Part shown: positions 35,568 through 43,054 of the stretch, one piece after another | Numbering within the stretch: position 1 is the stretch's first letter | Layout: every line of letters begins with the position of its first letter | Origin: Hyphomicrobiaceae bacterium UBA7697 | GTDB taxonomy: Bacteria; Pseudomonadota; Alphaproteobacteria; Rhizobiales; Methyloligellaceae | DNA: 64,000 nt | Direction of reading: 5' to 3' | Assembly: GCA_002482645.1 (NCBI GenBank) | Contig: DLGJ01000007.1 | Span: 124,001 to 188,000, forward strand | The notes under the pieces: generated by a model | The model's input: the letters and a program-made list of their open reading frames with translations, nothing else | What the model was told of the DNA's origin: nothing | Database searches by the model: none | Program-made: the position numbers and the translations under genes

Positions 35568-35719
35568 AACTTGATCCCTTGCCGCCTCTCAAACTCATAA
35601 CGCCCGGCGAAAGTCACCAGGGCTAAACTTTAGAGATAACTTAACACAATGCTAACAGCCAAGTCTCTGCCTGGCTCGGGCATCGGCGCCTATGGTTAAC
35701 GTCAGCGGTTGGGATTGGT

Positions 35720-37201
35720 TCAGTTGTCGGCGAGCGGCGGCTCCGGCGGCTTGAGGCCGAACCACTTATTCTTGATGATCTCGTAGTGCTCGAACGGATC
35801 GTAATAAGGAACTGAAAGACCGAGCGCTTGCGCATCCATCCGGCCGATGGCTGCATAGAGCGAGTACTCGGCGACCACCCTATCGCGCAGGGCCGAGACC
35901 AGGCCAATTTGGGAGTTCAGAAGCTCCCGCTGCGCATCGAGGACGTCGAGCGTGGTCCGCTGGCCCACCTTCTCCTCCTCGCGGACACCGGTCAGCGCGA
36001 TCTTGTTCGCCGAAACGGCGGATTCAGCCGATCTGATCGCCGGTCCCGAGGACTGCAGAATTCCCCAGTTGGAAATCACGTCCGCGTGGACGCGCAAGCG
36101 GGCATCCTCCACTTCGCGCTTTAGCTGGTTGTTGGTCTCTTTGGCCTGGCGCACCCGCGCGGACACGCTGCCTCCTTGGTACAGCGGCACGTTGACGCGC
36201 CCCGTGACCGTGGTGGTCTCGACATCGCTGACCATGCGGCTCACATCGAAGCGCTTTTCATAGCCGGCTTGCAGCGACACCTGTGGTAGCAGTTCGCCCA
36301 TAATGCGCTCGACGGCATAGAGCGAGGCTTCCTCATTGTAGACCGTCGCCAGAATCCCGGGATTCTCCCCATCGCCCAGCGTCATCGCTTCGTCCAGCGA
36401 ATTGGGGAGGAGATGGCGGATGGACGGAGGCGCTTGAAGGCTCCCCGGCGGGTGACCGACGACCTGCTCGTAGGTTGCGCGGCTGGTCTTCAAATTGGCC
36501 TGAGCAACGCTCAGCGTCGCCAATGCCTCGGAGCGCCGCGCCTCGGCCTGGGCCACGTCGGTCCGGGTCACCTCGCCAACATCGAATCGGTCGCGCGTCG
36601 CTTTCAATTGCTCGGTCAGCACGCGCACGTCGTTCTCGCGCAGGCGCACGACGGCCTGATCCCGCACCACGTTGACATAGGCCGTCGCCGCGTCGAGGAG
36701 CACGGTCTGCTCGACTCCGCGAAGCACCTCGCGTTGGGCCTGCACGACCGACTTGGCCTCGCGCACCGCATTCAGGTTCTGGAAGCCCGCGAATAGCAGC
36801 TGAGACAACTGGACCGCATAGCCGTGGGGATGGCTCACGCCGTTCGAGCTCAACCCGCCGCCGATGACGGAGGCCGCACCGGCGAAATTGCTATTTTGCC
36901 TGACGTAGTTGGTATCGGCGGAACCAGAGATGTTCGGCCGCAATCCCGACTTGGCCAATGCCACCTGCTCGTCGATCGCGCGCAAGCGGGCCCGTTCGGC
37001 ATTCAACACCGGATTGAGAAGATAGGCATCCGCAAGGGCTTGCTCGAGCGTCTCGGCCATCGCCGGCGTGGAGGCCATGCCGGCCAAGAGTCCGAAGCCA
37101 AGCGCAAGCCAACGGCCGCTCCACGGTGAACGCACCGCGCAGTGCGACTTTTCACGCCTGCCCCAAAACCGTAGCACGCTGTTCTTTCTCCCACCGGTCA
37201 A
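35720..37201 (-). CDS. tolC: TolC-family outer membrane efflux protein
   Basis: A 493-residue TolC-type protein: signal peptide ending AMAETLEQAL (about residue 50), then two repeats of the OEP fold with long heptad-rich helices, and the ends of the beta-barrel. A Gln- and Asn-rich stretch TNYVRQNSNFAG lies early. TolC trimers form the outer-membrane duct for type I secretion and RND efflux. No partner pump or membrane-fusion protein is adjacent. The signal-peptide region is preceded by about 25 extra basic residues, so the start could be later. Confidence 0.92.
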   Translation of the reverse strand: MTGGRKNSVLRFWGRREKSHCAVRSPWSGRWLALGFGLLAGMASTPAMAETLEQALADAYLLNPVLNAERARLRAIDEQVALAKSGLRPNISGSADTNYVRQNSNFAGAASVIGGGLSSNGVSHPHGYAVQLSQLLFAGFQNLNAVREAKSVVQAQREVLRGVEQTVLLDAATAYVNVVRDQAVVRLRENDVRVLTEQLKATRDRFDVGEVTRTDVAQAEARRSEALATLSVAQANLKTSRATYEQVVGHPPGSLQAPPSIRHLLPNSLDEAMTLGDGENPGILATVYNEEASLYAVERIMGELLPQVSLQAGYEKRFDVSRMVSDVETTTVTGRVNVPLYQGGSVSARVRQAKETNNQLKREVEDARLRVHADVISNWGILQSSGPAIRSAESAVSANKIALTGVREEEKVGQRTTLDVLDAQRELLNSQIGLVSALRDRVVAEYSLYAAIGRMDAQALGLSVPYYDPFEHYEIIKNKWFGLKPPEPPLADN

Positions 37202-37544
37202 CGGAGCCCCTACCGCTGCCGGGACTCACAATAAAGCAAGCGAGGCCCCAAAAGATAGCCAGGATGGCGGCGACTGTGGGTATTTCCGCAAAAAACTCAA
37301 TGCACTGTGGGATCACCGCAACAGTGGCGAAAGGCCGCGCGATCGCCTAGGGGCGGCGCATTCAAGGCGTGGCGCCCTTCTCTGTGGAGCGGCGCGCCAA
37401 GACCCGCAACGGCCATCCCGATTCGATTCCGGCCAAGTTGCTTCGCACTGCGGCACTTACTCCCCATTAATGTGCCGGGTTGTATGCGAAAGCGAACGTG
37501 ACGCTGGACACGCGCGAGATTAGCGCTAGAAAGTCCAGCCCGGT

Positions 37545-37618
37545 GGCCACGTGGCGGAGTGGTGACGCAGCGGACTGCAAATCCGTATACCCCGGTTCGA
37601 TTCCGGGCGTGGCCTCCA
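37545..37618 (+). tRNA. tRNA-Cys (GCA)
   Basis: A cloverleaf is visible: acceptor arms GGCCACG and CGTGGCC, T-loop GGTTCGATTCC, anticodon GCA at 37577-37579, discriminator T and an encoded CCA (37616-37618). About 340 bases lie between it and the tolC start; I see no gene in that spacer. Confidence 0.96.
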
Positions 37619-37646
37619 AAAATCCGGGCTCGGCCTAGAGCCTTGC

Positions 37647-37904
37647 TCAAGCCCCTCCCTTCTCGATCGGCTCCTTCTCACCCTTCCGGCGATACCACCA
37701 AACGGTCATCTGGCGGCGCCAGCGGCGTACGGCCGGCAGATCGACCGAGAGCACGAGAAAACCCAGCGGAACCATCCAGAACCCGAGGACCGGCAGGAAG
37801 CCAAGCAACCCGCCACCGATGAGCATCGTGCCGAGGCCGATTCGCAGCGGCTTCGATTTCGGCAGACGCAAACGGCGGTCGAAAATACGGACCTTCGGGG
37901 CCAT
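37647..37904 (-). CDS. PGPGW-type small membrane protein
   Basis: An 85-residue protein with a basic N-terminus (RIFDRRLRLPKSKPLR), a membrane hairpin IGGGLLGFLPVLGFWMVPLGFLVLSVDL and a basic Trp-rich tail. It resembles the PGPGW putative transmembrane family, whose function is unknown. It converges with the tRNA-Cys gene. Confidence 0.78.
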   Translation of the reverse strand: MAPKVRIFDRRLRLPKSKPLRIGLGTMLIGGGLLGFLPVLGFWMVPLGFLVLSVDLPAVRRWRRQMTVWWYRRKGEKEPIEKGGA

Positions 37905-38132
37905 GTCGTTCTCTATCGGGTTTCTACTGTTGGACGAGCCAAGCCTCTCGCAACCTTGCGTATTTCGCCAATGCGGCTCGATTGGGCCGGAGGCCGGAGA
38001 TAAGGGCTCCGGGCGCGAGGGGCAACCGTGCGCGACTTCGATTGGCCCTGCATGCGTAAAGCGCTGGAAAGCCAGTCGTCGTTTTGCTATCTAGCGCATC
38101 GGCACGGCGTGACTCGTATCGCGCTGCCCTGA

Positions 38133-38208
38133 TCCCCGGTAGCTCAGTTGGTAGAGCAAGCGGCTGTTAACCGCTGGGTCGCTGGTTCGAGTCCGGCCCG
38201 GGGAGCCA
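38133..38208 (+). tRNA. tRNA-Asn (GTT)
   Basis: Acceptor arms TCCCCGG and CCGGGGA, D-arm AGCTCAGTTGGTAGAGC, anticodon GTT at 38166-38168, T-arm GGTTCGAGTCC, discriminator G and an encoded CCA (38206-38208). No integrase or repeat of its 3' end was seen nearby. Confidence 0.97.
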
Positions 38209-38526
38209 ACTTTCCCAATCTCAATTCGACGGTGCTGGCGTGGAAACGCGCCCAGAGCGGTGAACCCCAAGATGGTGCACCCAAATCCGCGCACCCCGGA
38301 AGGACGGTGCACGTCCCGGAGTGAAACGAGCGAAGGGAGCCCGGACAGGCCCCCTCACCCCCGTATACCCGTACGGTGGGCGGGAGACGCATGACAGATC
38401 CCGCCATTGGATCAGAACGCACGGCATTGCCGAGAGTTCCCGCCCAATTTGCATCCTATCCGGAAATGAAATGGCGCGGTTTCCGCGGAAACCGCGCCGA
38501 GGGCAGCTTGGGAGGAAGGAAATAGG
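38209..38526. other. Intergenic region between tRNA-Asn and msrB
   Basis: About 320 bases with no gene that I recognise, apart from the palindromic msrB terminator at its right end. The leftward frame that crosses the tRNA gives the well-known spurious AGLEPATQRL translation of a tRNA and is not a protein. Confidence 0.6.
38473..38498 (-). terminator. Intrinsic terminator of msrB
   Basis: A perfect 26-bp palindrome, GGCGCGGTTTCCG followed by its reverse complement, lies 28 bases beyond the msrB stop. Read leftward it is followed by ATTTCATTTCC. Confidence 0.72.
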
Positions 38527-39030
38527 CTAAGCGGGGACGAATTTGAGCGAGAGGCCGTTGATGCAATAGCGCAAGCCGGTCGGCTTCGGGCCGTCGTTGA
38601 ACACATGCCCCAGATGTCCGCCGCAACGGCGGCAATGAACCTCGTCGCGGAACATGCCCCAGCTGAAGTCCTTTTCGGTACCGATATTGCCCTCGATCGG
38701 GGCATAGAAACTCGGCCAGCCCGTTCCCGATTCGAATTTGGTCTCCGACTCGAAGAGCGGCAGGTCGCAGCCCGCGCAAACAAACGTGCCCTTGCGCTTC
38801 TCCTTGTTGAGCGGACTGCTCCAGCTTGTCTCGGTGTCTGCCTCGCGCAACACGGCGTATTGCGCCGGCGTCAAGAGCTTGCGCCACTCCTCGGCGGTCT
38901 TCGTCACTTCGAATTTGCCTTCGGCGGCGGCCGTGGCCGCATCGCTCTGCCCGCGCAGAATCACCGCACCGGCGACCGCGAGGGCCGCGACGCCGGCAGT
39001 TCCGAGAAGAATTTGTCGCCGGGTTGCCAT
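38527..39030 (-). CDS. msrB: Peptide-methionine (R)-S-oxide reductase with twin-arginine signal
   Basis: A 167-residue MsrB that repairs methionine-R-sulfoxide in proteins. The N-terminus TRRQILLGTAG is a twin-arginine motif followed by a hydrophobic stretch ending near residue 28, predicting Tat export of the folded enzyme to the periplasm. The domain carries the structural zinc cysteines CAGC (85, 88) and CRRC (133, 136), the substrate motif GTGWPSF and the catalytic Cys156 in RYCINGLSLKF. Most MsrB proteins are cytosolic; the tatABC genes are in this window. It is a single-gene unit closed by a palindromic terminator. Confidence 0.94.
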   Translation of the reverse strand: MATRRQILLGTAGVAALAVAGAVILRGQSDAATAAAEGKFEVTKTAEEWRKLLTPAQYAVLREADTETSWSSPLNKEKRKGTFVCAGCDLPLFESETKFESGTGWPSFYAPIEGNIGTEKDFSWGMFRDEVHCRRCGGHLGHVFNDGPKPTGLRYCINGLSLKFVPA

Positions 39031-39071
39031 GATCGCTCCTTCCCCTTGGCGGTCCGTACGAAGCGGTTCGC

Positions 39072-39111
39072 CAAGTGTGTCAGGCCAAATTCAAGTGTGT
39101 CAGGCTAAATC
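39072..39111. repeat. 20-bp tandem duplication upstream of msrB
   Basis: Two adjacent 20-bp copies (39072-39091, 39092-39111) of CAAGTGTGTCAGGCCAAATT, differing at two positions. They lie 41-81 bases upstream of the msrB start, in the spacer to the histidine-kinase gene, which holds no gene. Confidence 0.88.
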
Positions 39112-39209
39112 TACGAGCTTGCTGGCGGTCTTCAATTCAACTTCCGCGCACGCAACTTCACGAGCGCTTTATCGCCGCCGGGCCGCTCCGTATTTCCGGA
39201 GCTGGAGGC

Positions 39210-39249
39210 AAGTCTACCCGCGGAAGTTCAAGTCTACCCGCGGGAGTTG
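39210..39249. repeat. 20-bp tandem duplication across the histidine-kinase stop codon
   Basis: Two adjacent 20-bp copies, AAGTCTACCCGCGGAAGTTC (39210-39229) and a copy with two differences (39230-39249). The right copy includes the TAG stop (39234-39236) and the last four codons of the kinase gene; the left copy is the immediate 3' flank. Confidence 0.9.
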
Positions 39250-40076
39250 ATGTGTGAGGCCGGAATCACAATCTCGCAGCGGACGCCCTGCACGGGGAAC
39301 GACAGCGCCACCTCGCCGGCCAGGGCCTTCCCGACGACATTCTCGAGCATGGCGCGTCCAAAGCCCGATCGCGACGGCGCCTGCACGTCGGGTCCCCCGC
39401 GCTCTTCCCATGTGAGCTTCAGTGCCTTCTCGTCGTCGCAGACATTCCAGCCGACATGGACCAGGCCTTCGGTATTTGACAGAGAGCCGTATTTCTCCGC
39501 ATTCGCGGTCAACTCATGAAGCGCGAGACCGAGATTGTGCACGGCCTCGGGCTTAAGCACGACATCCTCGCCTTCGATCGCCACCCGGCTGCCCGCGCCA
39601 TTGGCATGGGCCTCCAATTGCTGCTCCACCAGCATCCGCAACGACGCGCCGTGCCAATCGTCCGCGACGAGCAGGTCGTGCGACATGCCGATGGCATGTA
39701 GCCGTGCCCCGAACCGGTCGAGGAACTCATCGACCGTATCGGTTTGCCGCGCGGTCTGCCGCGCGATGGCCTGGATCACCGCAAGGAGGTTCTTCGACCG
39801 GTGAGTCAACTCCCGCAGCAAGAGCCTGAGCTGCTTCTCGCTCGCCGCGCGCTCGGTGTCGAAGAGCCGCTCGGCGTCCGCCAATTCCTTCGTACGCTGA
39901 TCGAGATGCGCCTCGAGCAACGTTTGCGCTTCGTCCCGCGCGCGCGCCCTCTTGCGAGCGGTGTAGACGTAAATCAGAAGTCCGGAGGCAACGAGAAGGC
40001 CGAGCAACGTGAGCGCGGTCCCGGTTTCAGGGCTCATCTGCGCCTGCAGGGTGCTCAAAGAGAGCGTGGTGCTCAT
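39234..40076 (-). CDS. HWE-family sensor histidine kinase
   Basis: A 280-residue kinase. One transmembrane helix (about 21-39) is followed by a coiled coil and the HWE dimerisation box ELTHRSKNLLAVIQAIARQT with the phospho-His at residue 92. The ATPase domain follows, with N-box ALHELTANAEKYGSLS and the WEERGG segment typical of HWE kinases. There is no sensing domain, only a short periplasmic part, so the input is unclear. Its place next to the phyR-nepR-ecfG locus suggests it phosphorylates PhyR in the general stress response. Confidence 0.93.
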   Translation of the reverse strand: MSTTLSLSTLQAQMSPETGTALTLLGLLVASGLLIYVYTARKRARARDEAQTLLEAHLDQRTKELADAERLFDTERAASEKQLRLLLRELTHRSKNLLAVIQAIARQTARQTDTVDEFLDRFGARLHAIGMSHDLLVADDWHGASLRMLVEQQLEAHANGAGSRVAIEGEDVVLKPEAVHNLGLALHELTANAEKYGSLSNTEGLVHVGWNVCDDEKALKLTWEERGGPDVQAPSRSGFGRAMLENVVGKALAGEVALSFPVQGVRCEIVIPASHINSRG

Positions 40077-40144
40077 CGCGACTCGTTACTCCATCCCTTG
40101 ACGCCGGCATGCGGGCCGTGAGCGAGGCGTCACGAGCGCGCCCC

Positions 40145-40303
40145 TTAGACGAGCGCCGCGATTAGCGTAACCAGAAAGACCAGGACGAAAATGAAAAACA
40201 GGACCCGCGCGACTCCGCCCGCGGCCGAAGCCACGCCACCGAAGCCGAAAACACCGGCGATCAAAGCCACGACGGCAAAAATGATGGCCCAATAGAGTAA
40301 CAT
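40145..40303 (-). CDS. DUF1328-family small membrane protein
   Basis: A 52-residue protein with two hydrophobic helices, starting MLLYWAIIFAVVALIAGVFGFGG and ending LVFLVTLIAALV, the DUF1328 pattern. Such proteins are often among stress-induced genes of alphaproteobacteria. A GAGGT ribosome-binding site precedes the ATG at 40303. A near-consensus EcfG-type promoter (40363-40387) lies 60 bases upstream of it. Confidence 0.85.
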   Translation of the reverse strand: MLLYWAIIFAVVALIAGVFGFGGVASAAGGVARVLFFIFVLVFLVTLIAALV

Positions 40304-40362
40304 CGAAGACCTCGCCCATCGTTCGTCCGCGTTGCTTAGCGTCTGAGGCAGCGCGTTGGTCA

Positions 40363-40387
40363 AACGCCCAATTGCCTGAATTGTTGC
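40363..40387 (-). promoter_or_regulatory. Candidate EcfG-type promoter for the DUF1328 gene
   Basis: Read leftward: GCAAC, 16 bases, CGTT. The alphaproteobacterial general-stress consensus is GGAAC-N16-17-CGTT, so only one base differs. It is placed 60-85 bases ahead of the DUF1328 start codon in the stress locus. Confidence 0.55.
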
Positions 40388-40399
40388 ACCCTTGCGGGG

Positions 40400-40747
40400 T
40401 CAAAATCCCGCGACCGCCGCGAGGAGCTCCTGATCGGTGAACGGCTTGCGGACCAAGGGTGCCGCGCTGTGCGTGGGCGGAAGACTTTCGCGCCCATAGC
40501 CGCTGACAAAGGCGAAGGGCAGCCCACGAGAAGCCAACGCGTCAGCGATCCGGCTGGCCGACTCTCCGCCGAGATGCGCATCGAGCAGCGCGCCACGGAG
40601 CGGGCCATTCTCGATCGCCGCAAGCGCGTCGCTGACCGTGCTCGCAGGGCCGACGACCGAAAGGCCCGCATTCTCCAGAGCCGCCACGATGTCGAGAGCA
40701 ATGAGAAACTCGTCCTCCACCACAAGGATGGGATTTGCATTCGTCAC
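40400..40747 (-). CDS. Single-domain response regulator
   Basis: A 115-residue CheY-like receiver: acidic pocket VVEDEF, phospho-acceptor Asp56 in ALLDAHLGG, the Ser/Thr position in AFVSGYG, and Lys in LVRKPF. No output domain. The start is GTG 40747 with the strong upstream element GGGAGGAA; ATG codons further upstream lie in implausible sequence. Receivers of this kind near PhyR loci often act as phosphate sinks or relays for HWE kinases. That role is inferred from position. Confidence 0.88.
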   Translation of the reverse strand: MTNANPILVVEDEFLIALDIVAALENAGLSVVGPASTVSDALAAIENGPLRGALLDAHLGGESASRIADALASRGLPFAFVSGYGRESLPPTHSAAPLVRKPFTDQELLAAVAGF

Positions 40748-41000
40748 TCCGAGTTCCTCCCGTGCCTTGACCGGCTCCTGCGCAGCGCCGCGCGGCGGCG
40801 TATACCCATCGGAAACGTGGGGATTGACGATCGGTTTCGCCAGTCCGGCGGAATGCGGTCCGCGCAGATCCAACGGGCTCCCCACGGAACCAACGCGAAA
40901 TCCATATGTGCCGTGCGGAATCCTGGCGCGACGCGGAGAATAGTCTATGGTCGGCACCAATCGGACGATCACCCGGACAACCCGCGTTCAGGGACACGCA

Positions 41001-41156
41001 ATGGGCCCGACAGTTCTCCTCATCATCTTGGCCGCGGTGCTTCTCGCCGTATTGCCGGCGTGGCCCTATAGCCGCGCATGGGGAGCGTTTCCGGCCGGCC
41101 TCGTCGGATTGATTATCGTCCTTCTGCTGGTGCTGATGTTCTTCGACAAGATCTGA
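41001..41156 (+). CDS. DUF3309-family small membrane protein
   Basis: A 51-residue protein with two hydrophobic stretches separated by the DUF3309 signature PAWPYSRAWGAFPAG. Function unknown; such proteins are common in rhizobial and methylotroph stress loci. ATG 41001 has AGGGA six bases upstream. Confidence 0.85.
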   Translation: MGPTVLLIILAAVLLAVLPAWPYSRAWGAFPAGLVGLIIVLLLVLMFFDKI

Positions 41157-41198
41157 GCCCGCCCGATGCCGATCCTGCCGGCCGCGGATGCTAGCCGG

Positions 41199-41990
41199 TC
41201 ACGCCTTCCGTTTGGCGTGCTGCTCGAAGAACAGGGCCTGGGATACGATGGCCTTCACCGTGTCGGGCTGGTAGGGCTTCGTGATCAGAAATGCCGGCTC
41301 CGGCCGCTCGCCGGTCAGTAGGCGATCCGGATAGGCCGTAATGAAAATGACCGGAACCTCGAACGATCCAAGGATCTCGTTGACCGCATCGAGGCCGGAA
41401 CTGCCGTCGGCGAGCTGAATATCGGCGAGCACCAGACCGGGCTTATGGTTTGAGGCCGCATCGACCGCCTCGGCGTGCGTCCGGGCAACGCCGGCCACCC
41501 GATGACCCAGCCCTTCGACAATGCTCTCCAGATCCATGGCGATCATCGGTTCGTCCTCGATGATGAGCACGTCCGTGGCAACCTGCGCGGCGATCTCGCG
41601 CCCGGCGTCGTCCAGAAGGGCCTGCACGTTGCTGGTCGTGGTATTGAGGATTTCGGCGGCCTCGTCGGCCGAGAAGCCCTCCACCGAGCATAAGACGAAG
41701 GCCTGGCGGGCCAGCGGCGTGATTTGCTCCAAATGACGGTCGACCGGCGTATCGCCCCTGTCGAAGACCTCCGTCTTCAGATTCAACCCTACGGAGTTCC
41801 ACATGCTGACGAAGGTCCGGTAGAGCGCGACCCGCGAGCCGAGACTGTCGTCGAACAGCGACGAATCCTCCGCGAGGACCTGCAATGTCGCCGCCACGTA
41901 AGCATCCCCCGCAGTTTGGGAGCCCGAGAGCGCGCGTGCGAAACGTCGCAGCAGGGGCAGGTGCGGCGCAATAGATTGAGACAGCTGCAT
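41199..41990 (-). CDS. phyR: General stress response anti-anti-sigma factor PhyR
   Basis: A 263-residue two-domain response regulator. Residues 1 to about 135 mimic an ECF sigma factor (sigma2- and sigma4-like, LARQAFVLCSVEGFSADEAAEIL). Residues 138-260 are a receiver with acidic pocket IIEDEP, phospho-acceptor Asp190 in LADIQLADG and Lys in LITKPYQP. When phosphorylated, PhyR sequesters NepR and frees EcfG. ATG 41990 starts the sigma-like domain; the frame is open further upstream but without homology. It is divergent from nepR. Confidence 0.95.
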   Translation of the reverse strand: MQLSQSIAPHLPLLRRFARALSGSQTAGDAYVAATLQVLAEDSSLFDDSLGSRVALYRTFVSMWNSVGLNLKTEVFDRGDTPVDRHLEQITPLARQAFVLCSVEGFSADEAAEILNTTTSNVQALLDDAGREIAAQVATDVLIIEDEPMIAMDLESIVEGLGHRVAGVARTHAEAVDAASNHKPGLVLADIQLADGSSGLDAVNEILGSFEVPVIFITAYPDRLLTGERPEPAFLITKPYQPDTVKAIVSQALFFEQHAKRKA

Positions 41991-42133
41991 GGAAGGTTGC
42001 TCCCCTCGAGGGCAATGGAACTTCGTCGATCGATCGCCCCATTCTCTCACACAGAGGGGCCAAAGAAACAATGCGCGTGAACCGCGTCGCGTGGAAACCT
42101 CTCCCCAAACTTCGGCAAAACTATCGCGGGCTT

Positions 42134-42158
42134 GGAACCGATTGGAGGATCGTGGGTT
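42134..42158 (+). promoter_or_regulatory. Candidate EcfG-type promoter for nepR-ecfG
   Basis: GGAAC at 42134-42138 is followed after 16 bases by GGTT (after 17 by GTT), close to the GGAAC-N16-17-CGTT consensus. It lies about 70 bases upstream of the nepR GTG and would make the locus autoregulated. Confidence 0.45.
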
Positions 42159-42227
42159 TTTCGGGTGCAGCAACGCAGCGGTTATCGGTTACACTCCGCA
42201 AGCGGACCGAACCGACAAGGAACCGTT

Positions 42228-42470
42228 GTGACCGAAGACGAGAACGATAAGGCTCCCAGGCGCATGGCCGTCGACGCCAGTAAAAGTACCGATCGGCAAG
42301 ACGCAGGGGGCCTCGCGCCGGACTCGAAGCCGGATATGAGTATGTCACCCGCACTTCAGGCCCACATTGGCAGGCAGGTTCGCGCCATGTTCGACTCCGT
42401 CGCGGACGAACCTGTTCCCGATCATCTCCTGAGACTCCTCAAGGACCTCGACAAGAGCGGAGAGAATTGA
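42228..42470 (+). CDS. nepR: Anti-sigma factor NepR
   Basis: An 80-residue protein. The C-terminal half matches NepR: ALQAHIGRQVRAMFDSVADEPVPDHLLRLL, two helices that clamp the sigma factor or the PhyR sigma-like domain. The N-terminal half is charged and disordered. A GTG at 42228 with AAGGA upstream is taken as start; an internal ATG (MAVDAS) would give 67 residues. Its stop lies one base before the ecfG start codon. Confidence 0.88.
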   Translation: MTEDENDKAPRRMAVDASKSTDRQDAGGLAPDSKPDMSMSPALQAHIGRQVRAMFDSVADEPVPDHLLRLLKDLDKSGEN

Positions 42471-42471
42471 C

Positions 42472-43029
42472 TTGCCCCGCACCGTCTCACCGGGCCTCAA
42501 GGACGCTCTCGTGGCCCAAATCGGCAATCTGCGCGCCTTCGCGGTCTCGCTTTGCGGCGACCGCGAGCGGGCCGACGATCTCGTGCAGGAGACGCTTTTC
42601 AAGGCTTGGAACCATCTCGACTCGTTCGAAGAGGGAACGAATCTGAAGGCGTGGCTCTTCACCATCCTTCGGAACACGTATTTCTCCGAACGCCGCCGGA
42701 AGAAGCGCGAGGTGGAGGATGTGGACGGCGCCTACGCGGCCCGGCTCTCGTCCATCCCCGAGCAGCATGGCCACATGGACATGCAGGATTTCCGGGACGC
42801 CCTGTCCGAGCTTCCCGACGATCAGCGCGAAGCCCTCGTGCTCGTGGGCGCCGCCGGCTTTTCTTATGAAGAGGCCGCCGAAATTTCCGGATGCGCCGTC
42901 GGCACGATCAAGAGCCGCGTCAACCGCGCCCGGCGCCGCCTCGCCGATACGTTGAAGCTCGACGCGGCGGAGGAGAGCGAGGACGAGAGGTCCGAGACGC
43001 CGCAGGTCCCGGAGTCGCGAAGCGCCTGA
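42472..43029 (+). CDS. ecfG: EcfG-type RNA polymerase sigma factor
   Basis: A 185-residue ECF sigma factor. Region 2 has RERADDLVQETLFKAWNHLDSF and LKAWLFTILRNTYFS; region 4 has LPDDQREALVLVGAAGFSYEEAAEISGCAVGTIKSRVNRAR. It directs the general stress regulon and is kept inactive by NepR. The start is a TTG (42472) with GGAGAG upstream, one base after the nepR stop, so translational coupling likely sets the ratio. It converges with the AEC transporter gene. Confidence 0.94.
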   Translation: MPRTVSPGLKDALVAQIGNLRAFAVSLCGDRERADDLVQETLFKAWNHLDSFEEGTNLKAWLFTILRNTYFSERRRKKREVEDVDGAYAARLSSIPEQHGHMDMQDFRDALSELPDDQREALVLVGAAGFSYEEAAEISGCAVGTIKSRVNRARRRLADTLKLDAAEESEDERSETPQVPESRSA

Positions 43030-43054
43030 TGCGCCGCGGCGAATTTTCCGCCTC

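Noticed and set aside
38144..38454. Leftward frame containing AGLEPATQRL
   Set aside because: This is the classic false protein produced by translating a tRNA gene antisense; tRNA-Asn is at 38133-38208.
38133..38526. tRNA-Asn as an integration site of a mobile element
   Set aside because: No integrase, no direct repeat of the tRNA 3' end and no change of base composition were seen downstream.
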